From Seohaeicola_A nanhaiensis (GTDB lineage Bacteria > Pseudomonadota > Alphaproteobacteria > Rhodobacterales > Rhodobacteraceae), in contig NZ_JBHSGI010000034.1 of assembly GCF_042654245.1 (NCBI RefSeq), forward strand, positions 186,001 to 250,000: a DNA stretch of 64,000 bases, in the 5' to 3' direction. Positions 51,633-59,933 of the stretch are shown here, piece by piece (the first letter of the stretch is position 1; every line of letters starts with the position of its first letter). The position numbers and the translations under genes are program-made. A model generated the notes under the pieces. The model saw only the letters and a list, made by a program, of their open reading frames with translations, was not told the DNA's origin and ran no database searches.

Positions 51633-52952
51633 ATGTCGTTTCGCTGGCTCAAGACCTATATGCCACGCAGCCTGTATGGGCGGGCGACCCTGATCCTTGT
51701 CCTGCCGGTGCTGGTGCTGCTGCTGGTGGTCTCGATTGCCTTTTCCAACCGGCATCTGGACGATGTGAGCCGGCAGATGAGCCGCGTGGTGTTGCGCGAG
51801 ATCACCTTTGTCAGCGATCAGGTGGCCGGCGCTTCGGACCCGCAGGCCGCGCTGGCGATCCTTCAGCCCGAACTGGATGTCTTCGAGATGAAGGTGCGGC
51901 GGATCCCGCCGGACGAGCCGACCCCTCCCGATCTGATCTATTGGTATGACGTCTCGGCCAGCGCGGTGCGGCGCGAGTTGCGCAGCAGCCGGCTGGACGT
52001 GCCGTCGATCCGGCTGCCGGACAACCGCGAGGTGACCGTGGTCACGCAGGCGGGCGACGAGCGGCTGGAATTCGTGTTCAACCGCCGCCGCCTGACCGCG
52101 GCGGCGCCGCATCAGCTGATCGTGACGATGGTTTTCTTCGGCGTGCTGATGACCGCGATCTCGTTCCTCTACATGCGCAACCAGCTGCGTCCGATCACCC
52201 GGCTGGCGGCGGCGGCGCAGGCCTTCGGGCGCGGGCAGGTTGTGCCCTATTCGCCCTCGGGCGCGGTCGAGGTGCGCGCGGCCGGGCGCGCCTTTCTGGA
52301 CATGCGGGCGCGGATCGAGCGGCAGATCGAGCAGCGCACGCTGATGCTGTCGGGGGTCAGCCACGACCTGCGCACGCCGCTGACCCGGATGAAGCTGGAA
52401 TTGGCAATGTTCGACGAGGCCGAGGCTGCGCCGTTGATCGGCGACGTGGACGAGATGCAGCGCCTGATCGACGAGTTTCTCGACTTTGCCAAGGGTACCG
52501 CCGAGGGCGAGCCCGAGCCGGTCGACCCGCAGGCCCTGGTGCGCCAGGTGGTGGCCGACGCCACCCGCGCGGGCCGTGCGGTGACGCTTGTCGAAAGCAG
52601 CGGCGAGGGCGAGGTGATGCTGCGTCCGCTGGCGATCCGCCGCGCGGTCGAGAATCTGATCGGCAACGCGGTGCAATATGGCAGCAAGGCCGAGGTGTCG
52701 GTGACGCTGACCGACAAGTCGCTGCGCATAAGGGTCGAGGATGACGGTCCCGGGATCGCGCCGGATCAGCGGAGCGAGGCGCTGAAGCCCTTCTCGCGAC
52801 TCGATCCGTCGCGCAACCAGAACAAGGGCGGCGGGGTCGGGCTGGGCCTGGCCATCGTCAACGACATCGCCCGCGCCCATGGCGGCGTGTTGCGGCTGAC
52901 CGAGAGCGAGCGTCTGGGCGGGCTGCGCGCCGATATCGTGATCGGGCGCTAG
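51633..52952 (+). CDS. EnvZ-like sensor histidine kinase
   Basis: A 439-residue inner-membrane kinase. Two membrane helices (about 17-38 and 163-184) flank a periplasmic sensor region. A HAMP domain follows (RNQLRPITRLAAAAQAFGRG), then the H-box GVSHDLRTPLTRMK with the phospho-acceptor H244, the N-box RRAVENLIGNAV, DDGPGIAPD and GLGLAIV. In relatives a response regulator of the OmpR family is next door; here the neighbours are an MBL hydrolase and a Rieske protein, so the partner is elsewhere. Its stop overlaps the convergent gene by 4 bp. Confidence 0.93.
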   Translation: MSFRWLKTYMPRSLYGRATLILVLPVLVLLLVVSIAFSNRHLDDVSRQMSRVVLREITFVSDQVAGASDPQAALAILQPELDVFEMKVRRIPPDEPTPPDLIYWYDVSASAVRRELRSSRLDVPSIRLPDNREVTVVTQAGDERLEFVFNRRRLTAAAPHQLIVTMVFFGVLMTAISFLYMRNQLRPITRLAAAAQAFGRGQVVPYSPSGAVEVRAAGRAFLDMRARIERQIEQRTLMLSGVSHDLRTPLTRMKLELAMFDEAEAAPLIGDVDEMQRLIDEFLDFAKGTAEGEPEPVDPQALVRQVVADATRAGRAVTLVESSGEGEVMLRPLAIRRAVENLIGNAVQYGSKAEVSVTLTDKSLRIRVEDDGPGIAPDQRSEALKPFSRLDPSRNQNKGGGVGLGLAIVNDIARAHGGVLRLTESERLGGLRADIVIGR

Positions 52953-54073
52953 GTGTCGCGCAGCAGCCGCTCGACGCTCCAGCGGCCGACCGCCTGAACC
53001 ATGTCGTCGCGCCCCGACAGTGGACCGGGCCGGAACAGCGCCGAGGCGAGCGCGCGCTGCTGGCCCTCCAGCACGCCGACATCCTCGCGCGCGACCTTCT
53101 CCCAACGGTCATCATAGGCGCGGGCGCGGGCGGCAAAGCCGGGCAGGGCGGTCGTGCTCTCGGGGAAACAGCCGCCGATATGCAGGCGCGACCGGTCGGC
53201 GGCCACCGGGGTGACGTTCAGCCACCACATGCTGTCCTGCGCGACGGCGAACTGGCAGGTGGGATGAATGACGGTGAAGTAGGTGCCCTGCCGCGCGTCC
53301 TCGTCCAGCCCTTCGATCATCGGCAGCGGTTCGACGCTGCGGTCCATCGTGGCGATGCTGGTCGTGCTCAGCACCTGCATGCACAGCCAGTCGCCCCGGG
53401 TCGGGATTGGCCTTTGTGTCTGCGCGCCCACGGTGTTCCGGTGGACGATTCCGGTGTGATAGGTCTCCATCGCGTTTTCCAGCAGCAGCTTCCAGTTGCA
53501 GGCAACGTCGATCTCGAACTCCCAGGTGCAGCGCATCAGGTCGAGACGGTGCGAGGCCATGCGTTGGGGCAGGTCGCCCAGATGGTCGAGTAGCGGCGGC
53601 GCGGCGCGGTCGAAACTGGCGAAGACAAAGCCGTTCCAGCTGTCGAGCGCCAGCGGCACCAGCCCGTTCTCGGTGCGGTCGAACCCCTCGGCGTCCTGCA
53701 TGTCGGGGCAGCCGTAGAGCCGCCCGTCCGAGAAATAGCTCCAGGCGTGGTAGGGGCAGACCACGCGCCCGCCGGTATTGCCCTGACCCTCGAGCAGGAT
53801 CGATCCGCGATGGCGGCAGAAATTCGCGAAGCAGCGCAGCACGTCGTCCTGTCCCCGGATCAGGACAATCGGGCCGCCGGGCGTGTCGAAGGCGCGATAG
53901 TCGCCCCTGGCGGCCAGTTGATCTGTGCGGCAGAGGAAGAACCAGTCGCGCAGGAAGATCTTGGCGCGTTCGGCGGCGAAGATCTCGGGCGAGGTATAGA
54001 TCTCGGCCGGCATGGATTTCGCGACCTTCAGCGGCGCCAGCGCTTCGGTCCAGTCGAGTGTCTGCAGGGGCAT
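52949..54073 (-). CDS. Rieske oxygenase, single-subunit SRPBCC type
   Basis: A 374-residue oxygenase. The Rieske ligands are C86-x-H88 and C106-xx-H109. The mononuclear iron site is H206 and H211 in ETYHTGIVHRN with a nearby acidic bridge. The architecture is close to the choline monooxygenase, carnitine and stachydrine demethylase group of roseobacters, so an N-methylated or quaternary amine substrate is possible. No reductase gene is adjacent. It is unrelated in organisation to the alpha/beta oxygenase at 25.6 kb. Confidence 0.9.
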   Translation of the reverse strand: MPLQTLDWTEALAPLKVAKSMPAEIYTSPEIFAAERAKIFLRDWFFLCRTDQLAARGDYRAFDTPGGPIVLIRGQDDVLRCFANFCRHRGSILLEGQGNTGGRVVCPYHAWSYFSDGRLYGCPDMQDAEGFDRTENGLVPLALDSWNGFVFASFDRAAPPLLDHLGDLPQRMASHRLDLMRCTWEFEIDVACNWKLLLENAMETYHTGIVHRNTVGAQTQRPIPTRGDWLCMQVLSTTSIATMDRSVEPLPMIEGLDEDARQGTYFTVIHPTCQFAVAQDSMWWLNVTPVAADRSRLHIGGCFPESTTALPGFAARARAYDDRWEKVAREDVGVLEGQQRALASALFRPGPLSGRDDMVQAVGRWSVERLLRDT

Positions 54074-54075
54074 CT

Positions 54076-54399
54076 GGGTATTGTCCGGTCCGGTCCCGCG
54101 CGGGCTGTCCTGGGGATTGAAGCGGGGCGCACCCGGTCTGTCAAAAGCTTTCCGACACCGGCAGTGTTTGGCGCGGGCGCGTGGCGCAGGTTGCGGCACA
54201 TCGCCCGACCGTGCGCGGCGAATCAGCGCAATCCTTTGGGACGTCGGGGCAATTGATGATCTGGCGCGTGTAAAACAGGGCGAGGAACACTCATTGTCTC
54301 GCGAACCGGATGCAATCCGCGCCTCAGGACGCGTGTTTCCTCGCTTTACCGGAATTCGTGGTAGGATTTACCCGTTGGTTACCAGTTGAGGATTTTGAG
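54076..54399. other. Gene-free stretch before the 54-residue protein
   Basis: About 320 bp between the Rieske gene start and the small plus-strand gene. It should hold the promoter of the Rieske gene on one side and of the small gene on the other. I see no strong sigma-70 pair, hairpin or RNA gene in it. Confidence 0.4.
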
Positions 54400-54564
54400 A
54401 TGAACAAGCGTGTTGTCGTCACCAGGCTCATCGAGGAAGTGAAATACCTCCGGTTTCGCGGCACCCGCGACGAGACCATCCGCTGTCACCTGATCGAACA
54501 GGGCTGGGCCTTCGGCGCGGTTCAGGAAGCGCTATCGGGCGCGCTGGACCGCGACATGCGCTGA
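54400..54564 (+). CDS. Small hypothetical protein
   Basis: A 54-residue basic/acidic mixed protein, mostly helical: MNKRVVVTRLIEEVKYLRF followed by RGTRDETIRCHLIEQGW and a helical end. It has no signal or membrane segment. A GAGG sequence is positioned before the ATG, and codon use matches the neighbours, which supports it being real. I do not recognise the family. It stands alone, with the glycosyltransferase convergent. Confidence 0.55.
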   Translation: MNKRVVVTRLIEEVKYLRFRGTRDETIRCHLIEQGWAFGAVQEALSGALDRDMR

Positions 54565-54675
54565 CCTGCGGTTTGCGCACGGCAGGCTCGGTTCTAGACG
54601 GGCACGCCGGGTCTGAATGGCCTGTGGGTCCGCGGGCTGGAACGGCGATCCGGTCAGCCCTGGGTCCGATACGGT

Positions 54676-55644
54676 CTAGATCATTCGGAACAGCTGTTCG
54701 ATGCGATGCGTCCAGTCATGCTGCGAACGGATGTGGGCGACGTTGCGCTCGCGGATCTCTTGTAACCGCGCCTTGTCGCGCGACAGGTCGAGGATGAAGT
54801 CGACCGCCTCTTTCGGATCATCCGGCGCCTCAAGGGTTGCGTCCTGCCAGCCGATCAGCGTGTCCGCCTCGGGCGTCACGGGGCGTCTGCCGACGACGGC
54901 ACAGCCCGCGGCCAGACATTCGAACCAGCGCTGCCCCACGATGGAGAATGGAAAGCGCGACTGGTGGGTTGACCACGGATCGTAGGCCAGGGCGATCGCC
55001 GAGTTCTGAGCGATCTTCCAGAATTGGCGGCGGTGTGCGTGGAAATCGAGAATCGAGCGGATTTCCGTATGGTCGGTATGATACAGGAGACCGTCGCTGT
55101 CCGGGCCGTTCAGCGCGACCGACAGTTCGGCAATCAGGCTTTCGGGCTGCCTGCCATAGGCCAGTGCCGTAACAGGTCTTTCGGCATGCATGCCGTTGAC
55201 CAGGCTGCTGTCCACCCCAAGCGGCAGGTGAAGCACGATCTTGCGGTCATTTGGCGAAAACCTGTCGATGGCCTCCTGAAACGGGATGGCGAGGTGATCG
55301 CAGACACCGGCCAGCGAAAACTGGCTGGACAGGGCCGACTTCATCCGCCGCGCCCTATCGTTGAAGAAATCGGGAACCGTCCATGCATCGAAAATATAAC
55401 AGACGACCGTGGCGCCCCTTGCGCGCAGGTCGTTCAGACACTTCCGGTGAAGGCCAAGCCGGCTTGCCCGGATGGCGGAAAAGAAGGCGATGGACGTGCT
55501 GAGGTCACCCTTCGGCAGGGGTGCGTTCGGAGACAGGAGCTGCCCGCCGAATGCGCGGACCAGAACATCCTCCATCTCGACCACGCAGCACATCGCGGGC
55601 GAACGCTCGAAATCCCGTTCACTGACAACAAGTACATTCTTCAT
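54676..55644 (-). CDS. Glycosyltransferase (GT1/GT4-like)
   Basis: A 322-residue GT-B-like protein. The C-terminal half has the donor-site pattern: GQRWFECLAAGCAVVGRRP followed by WQDATLEAPDDP and a terminal helical stretch, typical of spore-protein CgeB-type and group-1 transferases. The N-terminal half (VLVVSERDFERSP) is the acceptor domain; no signal peptide is seen. It is more AT-rich than its neighbours, and no polysaccharide genes accompany it. It lies next to the VPLPA-CTERM gene, also AT-rich. Function beyond sugar transfer is unknown. Confidence 0.78.
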   Translation of the reverse strand: MKNVLVVSERDFERSPAMCCVVEMEDVLVRAFGGQLLSPNAPLPKGDLSTSIAFFSAIRASRLGLHRKCLNDLRARGATVVCYIFDAWTVPDFFNDRARRMKSALSSQFSLAGVCDHLAIPFQEAIDRFSPNDRKIVLHLPLGVDSSLVNGMHAERPVTALAYGRQPESLIAELSVALNGPDSDGLLYHTDHTEIRSILDFHAHRRQFWKIAQNSAIALAYDPWSTHQSRFPFSIVGQRWFECLAAGCAVVGRRPVTPEADTLIGWQDATLEAPDDPKEAVDFILDLSRDKARLQEIRERNVAHIRSQHDWTHRIEQLFRMI

Positions 55645-55939
55645 TCAACAGGCCCCCACCGGGATTACTGAATATGTTAGCGACTTTTGCAACGCCAAAC
55701 TTGCGATTCCTGCCTGCGCGGCCCGCGGGAAGACCTTCGAGCGATGCGGAAATGGGCTCTGGTCCGCCGAGTCCGGATCGATCCCGGGTCGGCGCAGGGG
55801 AGGTCAGGGCCAGCGCGGTGGACGGCACGTGGTGTCCGCACAGGGGAGGCGCGCGGTATGGAAGGGATGGATACCAGCAAGACGACCGTCACCAAGACGC
55901 CTGTCCTTGGGTTGACGAGGGTAGCGAAGACTTCTTGAA

Positions 55940-56494
55940 CTAGGATCGACGCTTTCTCAGCAGGCTCATTATACCGGCACCAGCCAGTAGAAGCGACGCA
56001 GACGAAGGAAGCGGAACAGGCATCGGTGCGGTTTCGAAAAAGAAATCCGCTGACCTCGCGTGAAAGTGCTCGCCATTTACAGAGCCGGAAACAGGCCCAT
56101 CCTTCAGATATTTCAAATATCCCGTATGGTATTCTATCAAAAAGTAACCACCATAGGTGTATCCCGAAAAGCCTTCAGGACTCACATAAGGAGGATAGCT
56201 GGGTATCATGCTGCAATCCAGCTCTCCGATAAAACATGTGAAACTGGTGAAGTTGTCTGAATCATAAGAAATGCTTACATGGCGCCACTGCCAATCCGTC
56301 ATCGCCATGATGTCGAAATTAGGCGAAAAAACCGCATCTTGATAGAAGGTTTTCATGAGACCAGGTGTGACTGGTTCCGCCGTGTAATTGAACAGGACTA
56401 CTTTATTCAACCGCGCCATGAACTCTACAGAGACCGGCGCGGCCTGCGCGGACGTGGTGAAGAGCAGCGCGAAAAGCGGAGCAAAGAACTTCAT
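55940..56494 (-). CDS. VPLPA-CTERM sorting domain-containing protein
   Basis: A 184-residue exported protein. The signal peptide is KFFAPLFALLFTTSAQA (cleavage about residue 18). The mature part is rich in Tyr, Phe and Ser, with two Cys (FTCFIGELDCSM), and looks beta-rich. The C terminus is a sorting signal: VPLPSSASLLLAGAGIMSLL, then RKRRS. In Rhodobacterales this tripartite tail (motif, helix, basic end) is processed by exosortase-type enzymes. No exosortase gene lies in the window. The base composition is more AT-rich than average. Function unknown, probably cell surface or extracellular matrix. Confidence 0.85.
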   Translation of the reverse strand: MKFFAPLFALLFTTSAQAAPVSVEFMARLNKVVLFNYTAEPVTPGLMKTFYQDAVFSPNFDIMAMTDWQWRHVSISYDSDNFTSFTCFIGELDCSMIPSYPPYVSPEGFSGYTYGGYFLIEYHTGYLKYLKDGPVSGSVNGEHFHARSADFFFETAPMPVPLPSSASLLLAGAGIMSLLRKRRS

Positions 56495-56697
56495 GTGTTA
56501 ACCCCCCGGCAAAACGCGATCAGTCTGGCTGGCGGTTCGATTCGGGGCAACGGCTATTCCAGCCGCTGAGCAGGGCCATGAGTGAAGCCAAAGGTCGGAG
56601 TCTGTTTGACCGATGGATTGCGGTTTTGATAGCGAATGCCGCCGGCGGCCCGGTCGTGTGACAGGCCGGCCCGGCAACAGGGCAGACTCTGGCGGAA

Positions 56698-56773
56698 TGG
56701 TAGGCCCGGAGGGACTCGAACCCCCAACCAAAGCGTTATGAGCGCTCTGCTCTAACCGTTGAGCTACAGGCCC
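56698..56773 (-). tRNA. tRNA with CAT anticodon, probably tRNA-Ile2
   Basis: A 76-nt cloverleaf on the minus strand with encoded CCA. The loop CTCATAA gives anticodon CAT. The D-arm AGCTCAACGGTTAGAGC and variable region TTGGTT resemble bacterial tRNA-Ile2, whose C34 becomes lysidine and reads ATA, more than elongator or initiator tRNA-Met. The isotype is inferred. Confidence 0.85.
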
Positions 56774-56921
56774 GCCGAGGCGAGCAATACGGCAGCGGCG
56801 CGCCCGGGGTCAAGCCGCCCCCGTCTGGACCTTCGGCAATCGCCGATCTGCCCCACTGGAAGGCGGTTGCGGTTTGCGTTAAGGCAGACGGCGATCACCG
56901 CGGCAGAAGGAATCCCCCGAG

Positions 56922-57968
56922 ATGAGCGAAGGCAGGAACGGCGTCACCTATGCCGACGCGGGCGTCGACATCGACGCGGGCAACGCGCTGGTCGAACGGA
57001 TCAAGCCCGCCGCCAAGCGCACCAACCGCCCCGGCACGGTCAGCGGTCTTGGCGGGTTCGGCGCGCTCTTCGATCTCAAGGGCGCAGGCTATGTCGACCC
57101 GATCCTCGTCGCGGCGACAGATGGCGTCGGCACCAAGCTGCGCATCGCCATCGACACCGGCCATGTCGACAGCGTCGGCATCGACCTTGTCGCCATGTGC
57201 GTCAACGATCTGGTCTGCCAGGGCGCCGAGCCGCTGTTCTTCCTCGACTATTTCGCCACCGGCAAGCTTGAGACCGAAACCGCCGCGCGGATCATCGAGG
57301 GCATCGCCGAGGGCTGCGTGCAGTCCGGCTGCGCCCTGATCGGCGGCGAGACGGCCGAGATGCCGGGCATGTATCCCGCCGGCGACTTCGACCTCGCCGG
57401 TTTTGCCGTGGGCGCGATGGAGCGGGGCAGCGACCTGCCGCAGGGCGTGGCCAAGGGTGACGTGCTGCTGGGTCTGGCCAGTTCCGGCGTGCATTCGAAC
57501 GGCTATTCGCTGGTGCGCCGGCTGGTCGCCATCTCGGCTCTGGACTGGACCTCGGACTGTCCCTTTGGCGCGGGCAGCCTGGGAGAAAACCTGCTGACGC
57601 CCACCAAGCTCTATGTCCGCCCGGCGCTGGCGGCGATCCGCGCCGGCGGCGTCCATGCGCTGGCCCATATCACCGGCGGCGGTCTTACCGAGAACCTGCC
57701 GCGCGTCCTGCCCGAGGGGCTGGGCGCCGAGATCGAACTCGACGCCTGGACGCTGCCCGGTGTTTTCGGCTGGATGGCGGGCGTCGGCAATATCTCGCAG
57801 CCCGAGATGCTCAAGACCTTCAACTGCGGCATCGGCATGATCCTGGCCGTGGCCGCCGACCGGGCCGAGGCGCTGGCCGCGCTGCTGCGGGACGAGGGCG
57901 AAACCGTCTTCACCCTCGGCACCGTGACCGAAGGGCAGGGCGTTTCCTATCGCGGGACGCTCGGGTGA
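56922..57968 (+). CDS. purM: Phosphoribosylformylglycinamidine cyclo-ligase (AIR synthetase)
   Basis: A 348-residue enzyme of purine synthesis making aminoimidazole ribotide from FGAM and ATP; AIR is also the precursor used by ThiC. Seen: YADAGVDIDAGN, GLGGFGALFDL, ATDGVGTKLRIA, MCVNDLVCQGAEPLFFLDY, ALIGGETAEMPGMY, and HITGGGLTENLPRVLP. AGAAGGAA precedes the ATG. It overlaps purN by 4 bp. Confidence 0.98.
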   Translation: MSEGRNGVTYADAGVDIDAGNALVERIKPAAKRTNRPGTVSGLGGFGALFDLKGAGYVDPILVAATDGVGTKLRIAIDTGHVDSVGIDLVAMCVNDLVCQGAEPLFFLDYFATGKLETETAARIIEGIAEGCVQSGCALIGGETAEMPGMYPAGDFDLAGFAVGAMERGSDLPQGVAKGDVLLGLASSGVHSNGYSLVRRLVAISALDWTSDCPFGAGSLGENLLTPTKLYVRPALAAIRAGGVHALAHITGGGLTENLPRVLPEGLGAEIELDAWTLPGVFGWMAGVGNISQPEMLKTFNCGIGMILAVAADRAEALAALLRDEGETVFTLGTVTEGQGVSYRGTLG

Positions 57969-58561
57969 GTCACAAGCGCGTCGCGATCCTGATCTCGGGG
58001 GGCGGGTCGAACATGCTCGCCCTGCTGGACAGCATGACGGGCGATCACCGCGGCCGGCCCTGTCTGGTGCTGTCGAACGACGCCAAGGCCGGAGGGCTGG
58101 CCAAGGCGGCGGCGCGCGGGGTGGCGACGGCGGTGGTCGATCACCGGCCCTTCGGGCAGAACCGTTCGGCCTTCGAGGCCGAACTGATGAAGCCGCTGCG
58201 CGAGGCCGGCACGGATATCGTCTGCCTTGCCGGGTTCATGCGGGTGCTGACCGACGGGTTCGTCTCGCAATTGCAGGGACGGATGCTGAACATCCACCCC
58301 TCGCTGCTGCCGAAATACAAGGGCCTGCACACCCATCGCCGCGCGCTCGAGGCGGGCGACGCCGAACATGGCTGCACCGTTCACGAGGTGACCGCCCGGC
58401 TGGACGATGGCCCGATCCTGGGGCAGGCCCGGGTGCCGATCCTGCCCGAGGATACGCCCGAAGGGCTGGCAGCCCGCGTTCTGGTGCAGGAACACCGCCT
58501 GTATCCGGCCGTCCTGCGCCGCTTTGCGGCTGGCGACCGCCGGCCGCTTATGCTCGATTGA
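57965..58561 (+). CDS. purN: Phosphoribosylglycinamide formyltransferase
   Basis: A 198-residue enzyme that formylates GAR with 10-formyl-THF. Seen: AILISGGGSNMLAL, ICLAGFMRVL, the catalytic Asn-x-His in MLNIHPSLLPKYKG, and the catalytic Asp in HEVTARLDDGPILGQ. The GTG start overlaps the purM stop (GTGA), the usual purM-purN coupling. Confidence 0.97.
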   Translation: MSHKRVAILISGGGSNMLALLDSMTGDHRGRPCLVLSNDAKAGGLAKAAARGVATAVVDHRPFGQNRSAFEAELMKPLREAGTDIVCLAGFMRVLTDGFVSQLQGRMLNIHPSLLPKYKGLHTHRRALEAGDAEHGCTVHEVTARLDDGPILGQARVPILPEDTPEGLAARVLVQEHRLYPAVLRRFAAGDRRPLMLD

Positions 58562-58661
58562 GCCGCATGGTGCGACCGGTTTGCATCGGCGCGGCTTTCG
58601 CGTATGACTGCGCCTTGCCGTGGGCAGGCGGCATTCAGATACGGAACAGCACCGGGACCCC

Positions 58662-59819
58662 ATGAAGACGCTCACGACAACCGAAGATCTGGCTGCCTTC
58701 TGCGCCGCCGCCGCCGCCCATCCCTATGTCACCGTCGACACCGAGTTCCTGCGGGAACGCACCTATTACTCGAAGCTGTGCCTGGTGCAGCTGGCGATGC
58801 CGGGCACCGACGATTCCACCGCCGTGCTGGTCGATCCGCTGGCCGAGGGGCTGTCGCTGGAACCGCTCTACGAGCTCTTCCGTAACCGCGATGTGGTCAA
58901 GGTCTTCCATGCCGCGCGGCAGGATCTGGAGATCTTCTGGGTCGACGCCCAGGTCTTTCCCGAGCCGCTGTTCGACACCCAGGTCGCGGCCATGGTCTGC
59001 GGCTTTGGCGAACAGGCCGGATACGAGACGCTGGTGCGCAAGATCGCGCGCGGCACGGTCGACAAGACCTCGCGCTTTACCGACTGGTCGCGCCGGCCGC
59101 TGTCCGAGGCGCAGAAGGCCTATGCACTGGCCGATGTGACCCATCTGCGCAAGGTCTACGAATTCCTCGCGGCCGAGCTGGAAAAGACCGGGCGCAAGCA
59201 CTGGGTCGAGGAAGAACTGCAGATCCTGACCAACCCGGCCACCTATGACAGCAACCCGGACGAGGCCTGGCTGCGCCTGAAGACGCGGACCAATACGCCG
59301 CGCTTTCTCGGGGTGGTGCGCGAACTCGCCGCCTTCCGCGAACGCCACGCGCAGGAGAACGACATCCCGCGCAACAGGGTCTACAAGGACGACGCGCTGA
59401 TGGAGCTGGCCTCGGCCAAGCCGAAGTCCGAGGCCGACCTGTCTGGTCTGCGCCTGCTGCTGCGCGAGGCGCGGCGCGGGGCGATCGCCGAGGGCATCCT
59501 CGCCGCCGTCAAGCGCGGTCTGGAGTTGCCCAATGACGAGCTGCCCCAGGTCGACCGGTCGCGCGAGCGGATGCAGGTCAACCCGGCGCTGGCCGACCTG
59601 CTGCGCGTGCTGCTCAAGGCCAAGACCGAAAGTTCGGGGGTGGCCGCCAAGCTGATCGCCTCGAGCGCCGATCTGGACGCCATCGCCGCCGGCGAACGCG
59701 ACGCCCCGGCGCTGACCGGCTGGCGGCGCGAGGTCTTCGGCGCCGACGCCCTGCGCCTCTGCGACGGCAAGATCGCGCTGGCGGCGAAGGGTCAGACCGT
59801 GCGCACGGTCGAGCTCTGA
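58662..59819 (+). CDS. rnd: Ribonuclease D
   Basis: A 385-residue 3'-5' exoribonuclease that trims tRNA precursors. The DEDD exonuclease motifs are seen: VDTEFLRE (ExoI), FHAARQDLEI (ExoII) and YALADVTHL (ExoIII). An HRDC domain with HAQENDIPRNRVYKDDALMELA occupies the middle. About 100 bp after purN; the start MKTLTTTEDL at 58662 was chosen because it opens the exonuclease fold. It ends at a hairpin element shared with the converging acylase gene. Confidence 0.96.
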   Translation: MKTLTTTEDLAAFCAAAAAHPYVTVDTEFLRERTYYSKLCLVQLAMPGTDDSTAVLVDPLAEGLSLEPLYELFRNRDVVKVFHAARQDLEIFWVDAQVFPEPLFDTQVAAMVCGFGEQAGYETLVRKIARGTVDKTSRFTDWSRRPLSEAQKAYALADVTHLRKVYEFLAAELEKTGRKHWVEEELQILTNPATYDSNPDEAWLRLKTRTNTPRFLGVVRELAAFRERHAQENDIPRNRVYKDDALMELASAKPKSEADLSGLRLLLREARRGAIAEGILAAVKRGLELPNDELPQVDRSRERMQVNPALADLLRVLLKAKTESSGVAAKLIASSADLDAIAAGERDAPALTGWRREVFGADALRLCDGKIALAAKGQTVRTVEL

Positions 59820-59827
59820 CCTGAGGT

Positions 59828-59930
59828 CCACGCGCCTTGGGATGCGTGGCCAGCGGGGGCTCTGCCCCCGTCTCCCTGCGGTCGACTCCCCTGAGGTATT
59901 TGATAACCAGAGAAGCCAGGGGCGCGGGGC
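59828..59930. repeat. Intergenic hairpin element, copy A
   Basis: First a CCACGC/GCGTGG stem (59828-59849), then GGGGGC-TCT-GCCCCC (59855-59869), then GTCTCCCTGCGGTCGACTCC, CCTGAGGTATTTGATAACC, AGAGAAGCCAGGGGCG. The part from 59853 matches copy B at 14143 closely. Lying between two converging genes, it probably serves as a two-way terminator. Confidence 0.65.
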
Positions 59931-59933
59931 GTC

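Noticed and set aside
55674..55943. Possible small coding regions between the glycosyltransferase and the VPLPA-CTERM gene
   Set aside because: Several short frames exist on both strands, none with a convincing ribosome binding site or protein-like composition.
56698..56773. Elongator or initiator tRNA-Met
   Set aside because: The CAT anticodon fits Met, but the D-arm and variable region resemble tRNA-Ile2; kept as probable Ile2 with stated uncertainty.
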